In this document: one piece after another, positions 46,844 through 58,332 of the stretch | Layout of the letters: every line of letters starts with the position of its first letter | Position numbering within the stretch: position 1 is the first letter of the stretch | Assembly: GCA_016858145.1 (NCBI GenBank) | Contig: JAEHOE010000067.1 | Coordinates: forward strand, 558,001-622,000 | DNA length: 64,000 nucleotides | Direction: 5' to 3' | Source of the DNA: Edaphochlamys debaryana | Lineage: Eukaryota; Chlorophyta; Chlorophyceae; Chlamydomonadales | The notes under the pieces: generated by a model | Databases searched by the model: none | What the model was told of the DNA's origin: nothing | The model's input: the letters and a program-made list of their open reading frames with translations, nothing else | Program-made: the position numbers and the translations under genes

Positions 46844-48677
46844 ATGTTGCAAGCGTTGCGCAGCTTCGTTGCTGCCCTGTTTGGTAGCGAGGACTCGTCC
46901 GACTGCATCGTCGAGTTTAACCTCAGCAAGGACGAGGCTGACCGCCCTGCCAAGCGACAGCGCACAGCCTCTGAGCAGAAATCAGGAGACAGCGAAGAGG
47001 ACAAGAAGCTGAGAGCGGAGGCACAAAATGCCGCGCTGACAGCTACTAGCGAGGCTTCCCAGCCTCCCAAGCAGGAAGTCATCGATGATGTGCTTGTGGC
47101 GCATACCTGGATTCTGAGGCCAGGATCAACCTTCTTCAGGTCGCAGGCGGAGCGATGGACCGCCGAGCAGCCTGCCGGCTCCAAGCGCGTTCTGCGCGTG
47201 CCGCTTGGCAGCCCAGACGACCTTCCGCACGCTCGGTCGGCCATCCGCTTCATCTACACTGGCGAGCTGGACGTGAGCTCCGCGGCAAACCTGCTGCGCG
47301 TGCGCCGCATGGCTAGCTACCTGGGCGTGGAGGGCTACACGGAGGCCTGTGACACCGCCCTCCTGGCGCTCGCCCGCAAGGCACCAGCACCGCCCCTGAC
47401 GACGGTAGCAGAGCTCTACGCCTGCCGCACGCTGCTGCCGGACCCTCGTGGGGAGGACCCTACAGCGGCGGGGCTGCTGGACAGCCTCCGCACAGCAGGC
47501 CAGGAGCAGCTCGTCGCCTACAAGGGCACGGCCGCGGAGGTCACGGCTACGGGCGGCAGCAAGGTGCAGCTGGGGGAGCTGCTGGCTTGGGCTTTCCAGG
47601 ACGCACCCGGAGTGCTTAATAACCCGGCTGTCAAGGGCCGGGCGCGCTCGCTGCCCCCGTGCTGCCTCGAGGCCCTGCTCAGCTGCGACGCCTTTGCGAC
47701 GGACGACGAGGCGAGCGTGCTGCTGCTGCTCGCGGAGTGGCTGGACGCCAACCCGAGCACAGCAGAGGACGTGCGCAAGCGGCTGTGCGGCTGCATTCGG
47801 CTCTGCCACCTCAACAGCGGATACCTCACCGGCGTGCTGCCGCTGCTGTCGTGGTTCCCGCTCACCCCCGACGAGCACATCCTGCTCTGCCAGATGATGG
47901 CGGTGCTGTCGGGCGCTTCCCGGGACCAATTCGTCAAGATGGCGACGCAGAGTGACTACCAGTGGCCCTCCTGTTGGTGAGGACGAATGCAGGCATGCAC
48001 TAGCCCTGCCTCGAACACCAGCCAGGCCTCCGAAGATGCAGACTGCCCCTCTCGGCCCCTGCGCCTACCTCTCGTCGGCACGGACAGCACTGACACGAAA
48101 GCCTGCGCTCTCTGCCCGCAGGACCTCGGGCGCTGCGCGGCCGCACGGCAGCGGCAGTGTTGGGCGGGTGTTCGAGTGGAGCGTCGCCCAGGAGGACGTG
48201 GGGTAGGCGCTCCGCATGCAGGCGGAGAAGGGTGGGCTTGCATATATATATCCCGTCTTCGCCAGCGGCGCCACCGGGCTGGTGTACCGAGGCTTCGAGA
48301 TCTACCCGTCTGTCCAGCTACCCCTGGGCGGTGGCGCAGCCGGAGCGTATCTCTGCTGCAGGCTTCCCACGTGCCTGAAGCCCAGCCGCGTCCCCGCTGT
48401 CGTGGTGAGCCCCGGCAACGCCCGGCTCACGGCTTGGAAATGGGCCGAGGGCAGCGACGGCCGCAGGGAGCGCCAGACCGCGCACAGCTTCACGTACAAG
48501 GACTGGAGCGACTGCATGCGATGGGCGGGGTGGGGAACGCCGAAGGCCCTGCCGCTCCTGGCTGCGCCTGCCGCGGCGGCGGCCCCCAGCGCGGTCGCCC
48601 CCGACCCCCTGGCCCGCTGGGCCCCCTACCTGCACGAGGGCAGGCTCAGCGGCACCCTGGAGTGGCTGCCGGCGTGA
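46844..48677 (+). CDS. BTB/POZ-BACK domain protein, tandem copy 2, with an in-frame TAG
   Basis: Exons 46844-47976 and 48122-48677 copy the structure of 42939-44738. Exon 1 is fully open (377 codons) and very similar to copy 1. Exon 2 keeps frame to its end, but codon 406 is TAG (48204-48206), between SVAQEDVG and ALRMQAEKGG; copy 1 has sense codons there (IAQGNLAEKLRGQAENGG). Translation would stop after 405 residues, losing about 156 residues of the C-terminal domain while keeping BTB and BACK-like regions. The sequence beyond the stop is still open and well conserved (YRGFEIYPSVQLP, WAPYLHEGRLSGTLEW), so the stop looks recent or is a sequencing error. I see no splice choice that avoids it. 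Could be a functional truncated protein or an early pseudogene. Confidence 0.75.
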
Positions 48678-50828
48678 AGCGGTTGCCGGGCGGGCGGAGG
48701 AAGCGAGACGAGTGTAAGGACAAGTGGGGTGTGTAGATAACGGGGCGAAGGTCAGAAGGTCAGAAGCGTAAGCATAAGCTAGTGCGCGAGGGCACCGAGA
48801 GGGCAGGATGCCACAACCGTTGGCGGCACAGCCCGCAAGATGCTGGCATACCGGTTCGGGCCTAGGGGCAGTTCACATAAGGACTGCAAAGCAAAGGGGA
48901 GGGGAAGTGTTGATATGACCTGAGCGCCGAATGGGCAACGGGGTTCATGGGCATAACTAGTGGTTTGGGCTGCTCGCGTGAGGCGGTTGGGTGCCGAGGG
49001 GTGACGGACGGGCAGAGGCATGCAGTGGCTCCCCACGTGCGGCAGGAGGAATGGGACACGGGGACGAGGTTACGCGATAAGCAAGGCCGGCAAGTTGCAA
49101 TCCCGGCTTAGAACATCTCTCGCGTGAGGCAGGGGGCAGGGGCCTTGTGCTTGGACAGACTTTGTTCAAGTTATGTATGCTGACCTACAACGGGGAGTAG
49201 GCTGTGGCTGGGCTGAGAGCATTCCGGTGCGGGCCTGAGGGTCTGCCCGCGCGAGGCACCAGGAGGGAATCCATGCAGTTTTGCCGCGAGTTACCGCAGG
49301 GCAGGACGTTGACGGAGGGGATGGCAGGATGGGCTGATGCGCCAAGGGATAGAGATGCATGGTTTAATACACAGCATTAGGCTGACGGACTCTTGGTCAG
49401 GTCCAGCAGTAAGCCTTCTGTGAGTTTGAGGTTGTTGAACTGCTGGTGGTTGTGACGGGTCTTGACCGTAGCGCAAGAGGTGACGGGCGGAGAGGGAAGG
49501 TCTGTGACCCCTTAAGGTCACGCCCTCCGGCCCCAAAGGCTGACTTGGCCCGGCTTGCTTGTTGGCGTCTATAGGTGCTGGACGGACGCTTGGTTCCGAG
49601 TCAGCGTGGTGCGATGTGGAGGTGGCCTGTTTGCCGGATCCGTTGAGAGAGTCCGTTTAAGCGCTGAGCCGGCTCAGTCTTGCGTGGACTCCAGGCACTG
49701 CGCAGGGAACGCAAGTGTCGAGCTTCATGCTGAGAACTGGCTTCCAGCTCCTGAGCCCTCGGAGCCTCAGCCCTCCTGCGACTCGTCCACACCGTCGCAG
49801 CCTCGCTCCCGCCCCTGTCCACAGCACCACCCCATCCACTGGCAAGGCACCGCGTCTGTACGTAAATCTCACATCTCAATGGCACTGGGGCCTCATTTAT
49901 CGCGTGCCATGGGTCCTCGCTCCTCGGGGGCCGAAGCAGCCTACCCTTCGACCGCCAGCGGGCTGAACTCGTTTACGCCCCAACACAGCCCAAAGCCCCA
50001 GTTTCACACGTCCACAACCTCCTAATACCTGCGTGCGGCGACCCCCTGAAGACTTCGGTATCGCCCAGCCACACGGAGACGCCCCTGCACGCATCCTCAC
50101 GATCCCTCACACCTCCCTCACGCGCCCTCCCCTCCGTCCGCGGCCCTTCGCTAGCATCACAGTTCAAGCCGGCAAGCACCGGCAGGCCCATGCAGCACCC
50201 GTCCGTCCGTCCGTCCGTCCGTCCAAGTCGACGTCTCGCGACCACCACACCATCAACAGCATCGCTCAGGACTCTTAACGCCATGGTGAGCCGTGGGCCC
50301 TCAGAGCCTGCGCCCCACGACCCTCACACGTGACCCCCATGTACGCCTTTCCCCGTATCCCCCGTTAGCCTGGGACCTAGACGGGCCCCAAGACGCGGCC
50401 CCTCATCACACGTCAGCCCTCGCTCCGGGTCCGCCCGGCACTCCACACATGGGCAAATCAGAGACCCAAACGCACACCTCCTCCCCGTAGACCTGCGGAC
50501 CGCGGCCCCAAACAGCTCCCGGTCGAGTCCGCCCTCAACGCACCGTGCCGCGTGTCGTGCACGGCCGCCCACCCGCCTGCGCCTGCCCGCCTCAACGCCC
50601 TTTCGCCCCAGAACACACTGACACCCAGCTCGTTGTCCGGCCGCCTTTGGTCCGCCGCCCTCATCGCATCCCCATCCGCTCACTCCCGTCAGCATCTGAG
50701 CCCTCGCCCGGACCCAACCCAAATCGGCCTTGGGCGCTCAACCGGCCCGCCTGATGGCCGCTGTCTGGCCGCTGCCCTCCGGCGCTTCATGCAGGGCCGC
50801 AACCGCTGCCGCTCCGTCCCTCCGCCGC
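48678..50828. other. 3' flank of BTB copy 2 and convergent end of the PRPP synthetase gene
   Basis: Mostly the duplicated flank described above. No gene supported. After 50447 about 380 bp of unique sequence leads to the stop codon of the minus-strand PRPP synthetase gene at 50829. Confidence 0.6.
48713..48717 (+). terminator. Polyadenylation signal TGTAA of BTB copy 2
   Basis: TGTAA, the usual poly(A) signal of chlamydomonad algae, 36 bp after the stop codon. This is closer than average, so a later signal may also be used. Confidence 0.35.
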
Positions 50829-53800
50829 TCAGTCCCTCAGCGCCTGCACGGACGCGGCGTTGTAGACGCGCCAGATGGTCTCCCCCAGCAGGTTGGCCAC
50901 CGAGAGGATGGTGAGCTGCGGGAAGATGTTGGCGGGGGCCACGGGGATGGTGTTGGTCACGATGACCTGGGGGGGAGGGGGTAGGAGGGGAAGGAGGAGG
51001 AGGGAGAGGGTGGTGAAAGGGAGGGCAGGGCAGGAGAGACGAGGACAAGCCAGCTGCACAACTCCTCCACAACCACACCTCGACGACCCCACGCCCCTTG
51101 CCTGAACCCATGGCCTAATAACGCCATCTAGTGGAGTGGAGAGGGCAGTGGCCTCACCTCCTGGAACACGCCGCTCGAGAGGCGCTCCACGGCCGGGGGC
51201 GAGAAGACCGCGTGCGTGGCGCAGGCGTAGACCTCGCGGGCGCCCTCCTTGGCCAGGACCTGAGGGGAAGGAGAGGACGGGATGTTTGTTGCTGAGCGGG
51301 ATCGCAAACCCCCGTCGGGAGGACGAGGGCGGGGGTGGCGCGCGGGTAGAGAAGGTGAGGGGTTGAGCGGGACGAGGGGCAGAGGTACGCTTCACCTGGG
51401 ACGCTACCCGCTATCCTCCCTTCGGTGGGCGCCGCCTGGCCCTACACCTCCCTCTCCTCCACACACCTTGGCCGCGTTGGTGATGGTGCCGGCGGTGTCG
51501 ATCATGTCGTCAACCAGCACGGCCACCTGGGGATGGGATGACAGGGTGGGCGCGTGTCAGCCCGGACCAAGCTTCTTGCCCCCATACGCCCTCCCCACCC
51601 CTTCCTAACGCTTCCCTCCCTCGCTTCCCTCCCTCGCTTCCCTCCCTCGCCTCCCTCTCCTCGCCTCCTTTCCTCGCCCTCCTCTCCCTCGCCTCCCTCT
51701 CCTCGCCTCCTTTCCTCTCCCTCCTCTCCCTCGCCTCCTTTCCTCTCCCTCCTCTCCCTCGCCTCCCTCTCCCTCCCTCTCCGTCCCCTTCCCTTCCTCC
51801 CTCCTCCCCTCCCTCTCCCTCCCCCCTCCCCTCCCTCACCTTGCCGCGCACGTCGCCGATGAGGTTCATGACCTCGCTCACATTGTGCGCCGAGCGGCGC
51901 TTGTCCACGATGGCCAGGGGGGCGTCGTTGAGCTTCTTGGCGAAGGCGCGCGCGCGGGCCACGCCGCCCACGTCGGGGGACACCACCACCAGGTCGCCCG
52001 TGGCAATGCGCTTGGAGGCCAGGTAGTCTGCGGGGGTTACGGGGGGAAAGGGCGGGGGGAAGCGTGTGTGTTTTGGACGCGTGGGGGCGTGGGGGTAGGA
52101 GGGAGAGGCCACCATTAGGTCGCCCGTGGCGATGCGCTTGGAGGCCAGGTAGTCTGGAGCAGGGAGAAGATGAAGAGGCGTGGAATGAAAGGTGTGGGTT
52201 TTGCAGGCGCGAACGATGTGGGCGCCCTAATGTGCTGTTCAGGCAAGATGTTCCCACTGCGCCGCCTTCCGCACGGCCAGCCTTCGCGGGCCCTTCGCGC
52301 CGCTTCCTTCCCGCTCCATCCCCCGCCTCTGGCCCCCCTGCCGTACTGCCGTACGCACCCAGGATGACCGTCTCGCCGTACACGTGGTCCACGGGGATGT
52401 CGAAGTAGCCCACGCACTGCCCGCTGTGCAGGTCGATGGCCAGCACGCGGTCCGCGCCCGCCTCCGTGATCAGGTTGGCGGTCAGCTTGGCGGCGATGGA
52501 CTCACGGCCCTGGACCTGAGGGGTGGGGGGAGGAGGACGGGGGAGGGCGGGGCGCAGCGCACGGGGTCAAACCGCTGTCTAACACTTTCCCCCAGACCCC
52601 TGTTCCCCTGTTTAGCTCGCTTACAGCGGTAAGCGCTCCTCGGCTTCCGCGCCCTGCCTGCCTTCTCTGCACCCATCCTTCCTCCCGGCCATACTTCCGC
52701 CCCCACCTTGCATTCCATGTGCGTGCCCTCCTCTTCCCTCCTCCCTGTGCCCAACCTCACCGAAACTCCCTTCCCAACTACCGGTATACCCCCTCCCGGT
52801 CCCCCATTGCTCCCCCCGCACCTTGCGGTCCGCGCGCGCGTATCCGTAGTATGGGATGACGGCCGTGATGGAGCGGGCCGAGGCGCGGCGGCATGCGTCG
52901 ATGGTGATGAGCAGCTCCATGAGGTGGTCGTTGACGGGGGGGCAGGTGGGCTGGATGAGGAACACGTCGCAGCCGCGGATAGACTCCTGCGGACGGGGGG
53001 AGTTGGTGGTTGGCGGTTGGTGGTTGATGGTTGGCGGTTGACAGTGGGAGGGTGGGTAAGGGGTTCCCCCATCCCCCGACTCTTGACGACGCTCGGCCCC
53101 TGCCCTCCCAGCCCGCCTCCCCACACCGCTTACACACCCTCGGCTCCTCACCTGCACCTGCACGTAGATCTCCCCGTCCGCGAAGCGCTTGCACTTGATC
53201 TTGCTCAGCTCCATGCCCAGGTAGTGGGCCACCTCGCCCGCCAGCGTCTGGAGGCAACAGGGGGGGTGGGGGAGGCAAGGGGGGGTCAGACACAGGGTGC
53301 CAGGGGATGGGATGAAAGGTTGGGACGCTGTGGGATCCTCCTGTCCACGTCCGCATCACGCCAGTCTGACTGTGTTTTGCCATGATCCACTCCACGCCAG
53401 TCCGTCGGCCAAAGCCTCAAGCTGCATGCCAGGCTGCGCTGAGCGAGGCTCGTCAACAGCCCACATGAGCCCGCGCGCCGAGGGAGTCACGGCAGCGCAG
53501 ACCAAGAGGGCAGGCGCAGACCACAGCAGGTGCCAAGCCCGCCTCCCCCAAGGCGCCTGGAGCCACCACCCCAGCATACGTCGCGGCGCGCTCCCCCTCC
53601 TCCCACGCCGGCAGCGGCCTTCCATCCCCGGGGCGTGCTTTTCGCTGCAAGGGCCAGAGCTTGGGCCTCCCACCATGAACCGCAAGCACATTCCTCGCGC
53701 CCCGGGGTCAGTGCTTGCGCCACCCTCCATGGCTCCCGCTCTTCCGCCGCCATAGCCCGCGCCAAATCGGGAACCAGCGTTCCAGCTTTGGCGCCGCCCC

Positions 53801-55015
53801 CCTGCCTGGCGACTCCGCCTATGACGCCTCGGGCTGCCTGGCCCTTGCCAGCCCAGGTCCCGCCATGGCCCCGCACATGCCGGCGCCGCGACTACTCCTC
53901 GCTCGCTGCTCGCTCCTGCTCCTCCGCTTCCCGGCAGCTGAGTGGCCCCTTGAAGACTCTGCCTTTCAGGAGCCCGAAGGCAACCGCCACGCAGCTGCCC
54001 CACCTGCATCACCGCTGGGCACCCGGGAGCACCCGCCGGAAGCGCACGTGCACGTGTTCCCCCTCCATGCTTCCTCCCTTCAGCAGCCCCATTCCCCGAC
54101 CCCAGGCTCTCCGCACGCTGCGGCCCCGGCCTCGAGGATCCCTCCGCAGGCCGTCGTTGTCCCTTACCGTTGCGGCGGTGGCCCCGAAGTACTCGTCGGC
54201 GGAACCCACCGCCCTTACTTCTTCGGTCCCCTACTGTTCCCCCCATCCTCCTCACGCTACCCCTCCTCATCCCTCCGCAACCCTTCCCCCCCCCTCCGGA
54301 CTCTGCCGCTCACCGGATTGGCAGTGCCCGAAAACAGGCGTAGCCGGCTGAGAGATGCCGGCGTGTTGGGGTGTTGGAGGCGGCTAGTGCGGCGGACCTG
54401 GTTCTCCCAGTCGGGCACCTCTAGGATGGGGCGGTTGGGCACGGCACCCTTGGGCGTCACGCCCAGGGGCACGCCGTTGGTGCCGCTGCCGCTGCCAGAG
54501 GGCCGCGCCTCCTGGATTGTGCATTGCACCCGCACCGGCCCGGCCTGTGGGGTGGTATGGTATGTGGGGTGGTGGAACAGGGGGTAAGACGGGGGTTGCA
54601 GCGTTGCACGCGCAAGAAGTGGGTCGGGAGGTGACGCTGCAGCAAGGGTTGGAGGCAGGGTTGCAAGGCTAGCGGGTCTGTTACAGGACCGCTGGCTGGG
54701 AGGGAAGCAAAGGGATTCGATGCAGGTGGGTGCTGCTTACCCGGCTTGTGGATGCGAGCCGGCAGGCGCGGGCGGTGGAGGGCCGGGGGCCTGAGGGCGT
54801 GCAACAGCGTACAAGGGTCAGCGAGACGCGACCAAGCCCGCCCAACGCACACGCCAGCTATAGGCCTACCGGCCCCTGCGAGGCGTCAGGGCTGCTAATC
54901 CATCAGGTCGCTGCCAGGTCCTGCCAGCTATCAGCCCCGAGCGTAAACACCCGGCCATGCGGACCGCCGCCGACGTCGCCTCACCCTGAACGCAACGAGA
55001 AGTGGACGCCTGCAT
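50829..55015 (-). CDS. PRS: Ribose-phosphate pyrophosphokinase (PRPP synthetase, EC 2.7.6.1)
   Basis: Ten exons in phase: 54985-55015, 54741-54790, 54314-54544, 53152-53247, 52822-52986, 52359-52515, 51840-52027, 51467-51526, 51158-51259, 50829-50966; 405 residues, the size of plant plastid PRS1/PRS2. It makes PRPP from ribose-5-phosphate and ATP for nucleotide, histidine and tryptophan synthesis. Motifs in order: [43 protein letters not shown] (ATP-side loop), [28 protein letters not shown] and the PRPP-binding loop [14 protein letters not shown]. The first two exons give a short S/R/A-rich leader ([11 protein letters not shown]...[11 protein letters not shown]), consistent with a plastid or mitochondrial transit peptide. 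It belongs to the phosphate-dependent class I by its motif pattern. A partial copy of exon 7 sits in the adjacent intron. Confidence 0.92.
51605..51835. repeat. Polypyrimidine tract in a PRPP synthetase intron
   Basis: About 230 bp almost entirely of C and T on the plus strand (purines on the transcribed-sense strand), built from imperfect repeats of ccctcgcctccctctcctcg-like units. It lies in the 313-bp intron between exons 51840-52027 and 51467-51526. Confidence 0.9.
52107..52154 (-). repeat. Relic copy of the 5' edge of PRPP synthetase exon 7
   Basis: 48 bp repeat the start of exon 51840-52027 ([13 protein letters not shown]) with the adjoining acceptor AG and a few substitutions. After residue 13-14 the frame runs into unrelated sequence with no good donor, so it is not a usable alternative exon. 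Confidence 0.85.
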
Positions 55016-55833
55016 ATTCCTGCTGTTGTCAAGGCACTGCATTCTTTGTCGCACACCTAGCAGCTCATCAGGAGTCTACGCCGGCCTTTAAGGCAGCTGC
55101 GTCGCTTAGGGCGCCGTGCGGCCTGGGTCGCGGTAGAGCTAGGTGAGCGCTATTGAGTACGTCTCGCTTGGGTTGGCGGATTACCTGCGTGTGTTTTGCG
55201 GTCTCTACATTCCACACAGTCCTCCGTACTCATGGCGCGCGCAAGCTCGCGCTCTCCTGTTCAGCCCACGCGATAGACACAAGGGCGCGATTGATGAGGC
55301 AGAGTCCCAGGCTTTGGTGGTCAGCATGTCCCGTGCATAGCGGGCATTGCTGCTGAGGAAGCACAACCGGGCTCTACGCCTTGCGGTACGGGCTCCAGAT
55401 GTGGAGGGCGCGGAGGGGTCGCACTCACGGCCTCTCTGGCTCTGGTGGCAGGGGCCTGGGCAGGAGGTAACTGCAGAATTCCTGCTGTGGCCAGGAGAGA
55501 CTCCCTCTCTTCCTCTCAGGGGTCTTCGAGCAAGACTTGCCGGGTATGGGGTTGGTTTGCGAGGAGCAGCAGGGGGAGCGGGTGGTGCGCAGCAGGGGCC
55601 ACACCGCCAAGCTGGATGACAAAGAGGGGTGGGGTTCGTGCCGCACGGCACTCGCCCCTTAGTCTCGCCTGCAGCCCCAGGCGTACTTGCCTTGCCACCT
55701 GCTCATCTGTTGTTGGACTAGATTAGCAGACGGCAATACGTTGGGCTAGCGAGCCACCCGCAGCGCCGCGCGACCGCAGCGCGCACACACCTCTGCCCGG
55801 CGCGCAAGTCCCACCAGGGGTGCTAAACGTAAC
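55016..55833. promoter_or_regulatory. Divergent promoter region of PRS and NUO3
   Basis: 818 bp between two start codons on opposite strands. No additional gene is supported; open frames here lack splice logic or motifs. Confidence 0.5.
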
Positions 55834-58332
55834 ATGGCTCTCCGAAGCACTGCGGGCTTCACGCTGGGCGTCGGGCGATTCCTGGCCCCGCTGAATGCTC
55901 AGCTCTCCCGGGACTTCCAGGCTTTCGCTGGCGTTGGTGAGGCTACCGCAGCAGGAGCTTTCCATGTAGCTAGTTGCTTTGCCGGGCAGGATAAGCTTTG
56001 AGGGCGAGCCGGACTGCGGAGTGGGTAGTGATTGCCCGGTGCTGCTGCTTTGCGTGCATGCAGGCCGCGATGAGCAGCCCGCGGAGACTTCGGCTCAGGT
56101 GTGTACCTGCACGCTGCGGCCGCCCTGGAGTGCTGGGCGTGTGCACGCGGAAATACTTACAGCACCTCGTGCGCGCGCAGGGCCCCGCGCAGCACCTGCA
56201 GCTCGTGCGCGAGCAGGCAGACCTGTCCACCTGCAACCGTCTGGGCATGGGCTTTGCTGCCCAGGTGAGGAGCATGGGCGTGCCGAACTCGGGCCCGTTC
56301 TCAGCAGCGCGAGCGGCGAGCCAGCGCTCAGAGCACAACCTGTTCCCATTGCAGGCCGCTCAGCAGCCCGCCGTGCCGCTCCTAGCGGCCGCGGTGAAGG
56401 CGTGCAGCTCGCGCAGCAGCCCGCTGCTCCCCGCCCGGCCCGCTCGCCGGCCGCTGCTGCCGGGCATGCCCCGCCTGGGCGCCCCCGCGGACTTCTCGCT
56501 CGTGAGTACAGGCCAGGATTGCTGGGGACGGGGTCGGTAGGGCTTGCACTAGCGCTGGGGCACGCCCAGGTGGGAGGACGGATGGCGGGGTATCGGCGCC
56601 CTCGCCTGGGCGCCATGGCTGGCGACTGCCTGGCGCGCGCTGGCCAGCGGACTCGGAGGAGGCAGCAGCGCCTCTGCTCGGAGCACTGGAGCTGGAGCGC
56701 TCTGCCACAGAGCTAAAGCGGGCGCTATCGCAGCCTGGCAGGAGCGGCGGAGCGGCTCCGCATTGCCATCTCGGGTCGGTCGGGCCGCCAGCGGCTGGAC
56801 CGCGCGGGGCCCCAGGCGGCGGCGCGTGCGGAGGACCAATGCGCAGGTCCTCCGCGGCAGCGGATGCTCTGCAGGGCCAAAAGCGGCCGCAACAGCGTGG
56901 CCTAAACCAGCTCCGCGGGGCTGGGCGTTCGGAGCTCGGACTGCCCGGATGGCCCGTGCCTCAGCCCTGGCGGGAGCGCGGCGAAGGCAGGCCGTGCTCT
57001 GGGCGCAGCGAGCCTGGGGCACAGACGCGAGCAGGCGGTGCTGGACCGCCAATCCACGGGTTGGGCGGCTGCGGCAGTGGATTTGTCGTCACGGCGCTGC
57101 CGCTTTCGGCTGGAGCAACGGCTGCGGCAGGCGCATGGGGATCAGTCCCAGCTGCTGCGCATGGAGGCAGCGGTGGCCAGTGCTGCAGCTGGGACTGCAT
57201 GGAGTCGGAGACTGATGGGCTAAGGGACTGATGGGCTACAGCGGCGGAGACTTGTGGGCAGCGCGTCGGGGCTGGGCGACCAGCTGGCTGCACCCTTCCG
57301 GGCCCCCTCGTTGGTGCTCATCCACCTCGGTCCCGGAGCCCTGACTGCTGGAGCTGCTGGGTCCAGCCATCTCCTGGCCGAGTGCGGCTTGGCCCCGGGG
57401 CCGCGACCGGCCCGCTCAGCCTTGCCCACCCCCGTCGCCCCGCGCCCCCTTCACCCCCGCCCCTCACCACTGACCCCTTGCTGCCCCCCACCTCCCCTCC
57501 CCTCCCCCTCATTCCGCAGGGCCAGCGCCGCGCCTACAACGCCTGGTCCCCCGCTCAGCGCTACTTCGTGGAGGGCGACCACGTGGTGGCGGCCGAGGCC
57601 AACCGCGCCTTCCAGTTCACCGGTGCGTCTGCGAGCCTTGGGTGTGACCACGGGGGCGTGGCAGCTTAGGCATGCCTCCCGCGCGACGCCTAACCTCTCT
57701 CCCGCCTCCCTCACCCCACCCCTCCCCGCCCCACCTCCGCCTGCCCCCCCCCCCCCAGGCCTGGACGGCGGCTCCTTCTTCCCCTACGTGGTGTCCACCA
57801 TTGTGGCCACCGCCATCGCCACGGTCTTCATCGTGCTGCCGCTCATCGTGGCCCCCTCGCGCGTGGACCTGGACAAGTCCTCCGCCTACGAGTGCGGCTT
57901 CGACGCCTTCGGCGAGGTGGGGCCGGGCGGAGGGGCTGGTGGAGATGTGGTGCGGACAGGGGTGGGGGCTGGGCTGCTGGGCGTGCGGTGAGGCGAGGCA
58001 GCGGGGTCCAGGTGTTGGCGAGGATGCGGCGGCGGGGCCTTTGCGCCGTTTTGCACCTGTGCCCGCGCTGCGGCTGACGCGTGAATTGATGCTCGCTATC
58101 CTCCTGCCGCCCATTTCGTTACCGCCCACAGGCTCGCCAGACCTTCTCGGTGTCCTTCTACCTGGTGTCCATCATGTACCTGCTGTTCGACATTGAGATC
58201 GCCTACCTCTTCCCCTACGCCATGACGCACGCCTCGCTGCCCATGTACTGGACCATGAACCTGTTCCTGGCCATCCTGGTGGCCGGCTTCGCCTACGAGT
58301 GGGGCATGGGCGCGCTCGAGTGGCGCGAGTAA
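55834..58332 (+). CDS. NUO3: Nuclear-encoded mitochondrial complex I subunit ND3
   Basis: Seven exons in phase: 55834-55936, 56064-56098, 56163-56264, 56355-56501, 57520-57622, 57759-57916, 58132-58332; 282 residues. The last about 119 are ND3: three hydrophobic helices (VVSTIVATAIATVFIVLPLI, VSFYLVSIMYLLFDIEIAYLF, MNLFLAILVAGFAYEW), the YECGFDAFGEAR loop with its conserved cysteine, and FDIEIAYLFPYA. ND3 is a membrane subunit near the quinone site of NADH:ubiquinone oxidoreductase. The first 163 residues are a long leader beginning MALRSTAGFTLGVGRFLAP, rich in Arg/Ala/Leu/Ser with few acidic residues, expected of a mitochondrial presequence. A nuclear nad3 is known from Chlamydomonadales, so this is a marker of the lineage. 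Exon 3-4 boundaries are supported by phase only. Confidence 0.92.

Larger units (their letters stand above)
46840..50447. repeat. Tandem segmental duplication, copy 2
   Basis: Second copy of the block at 42935-46296. The best preserved non-coding stretch shares strings such as gcgtgccatgggtcctcg and cgggccccaagacgcggccc with copy 1. Within it lies a (gtcc)6 tract at 50201-50224 that is not expanded in copy 1. Confidence 0.9.
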
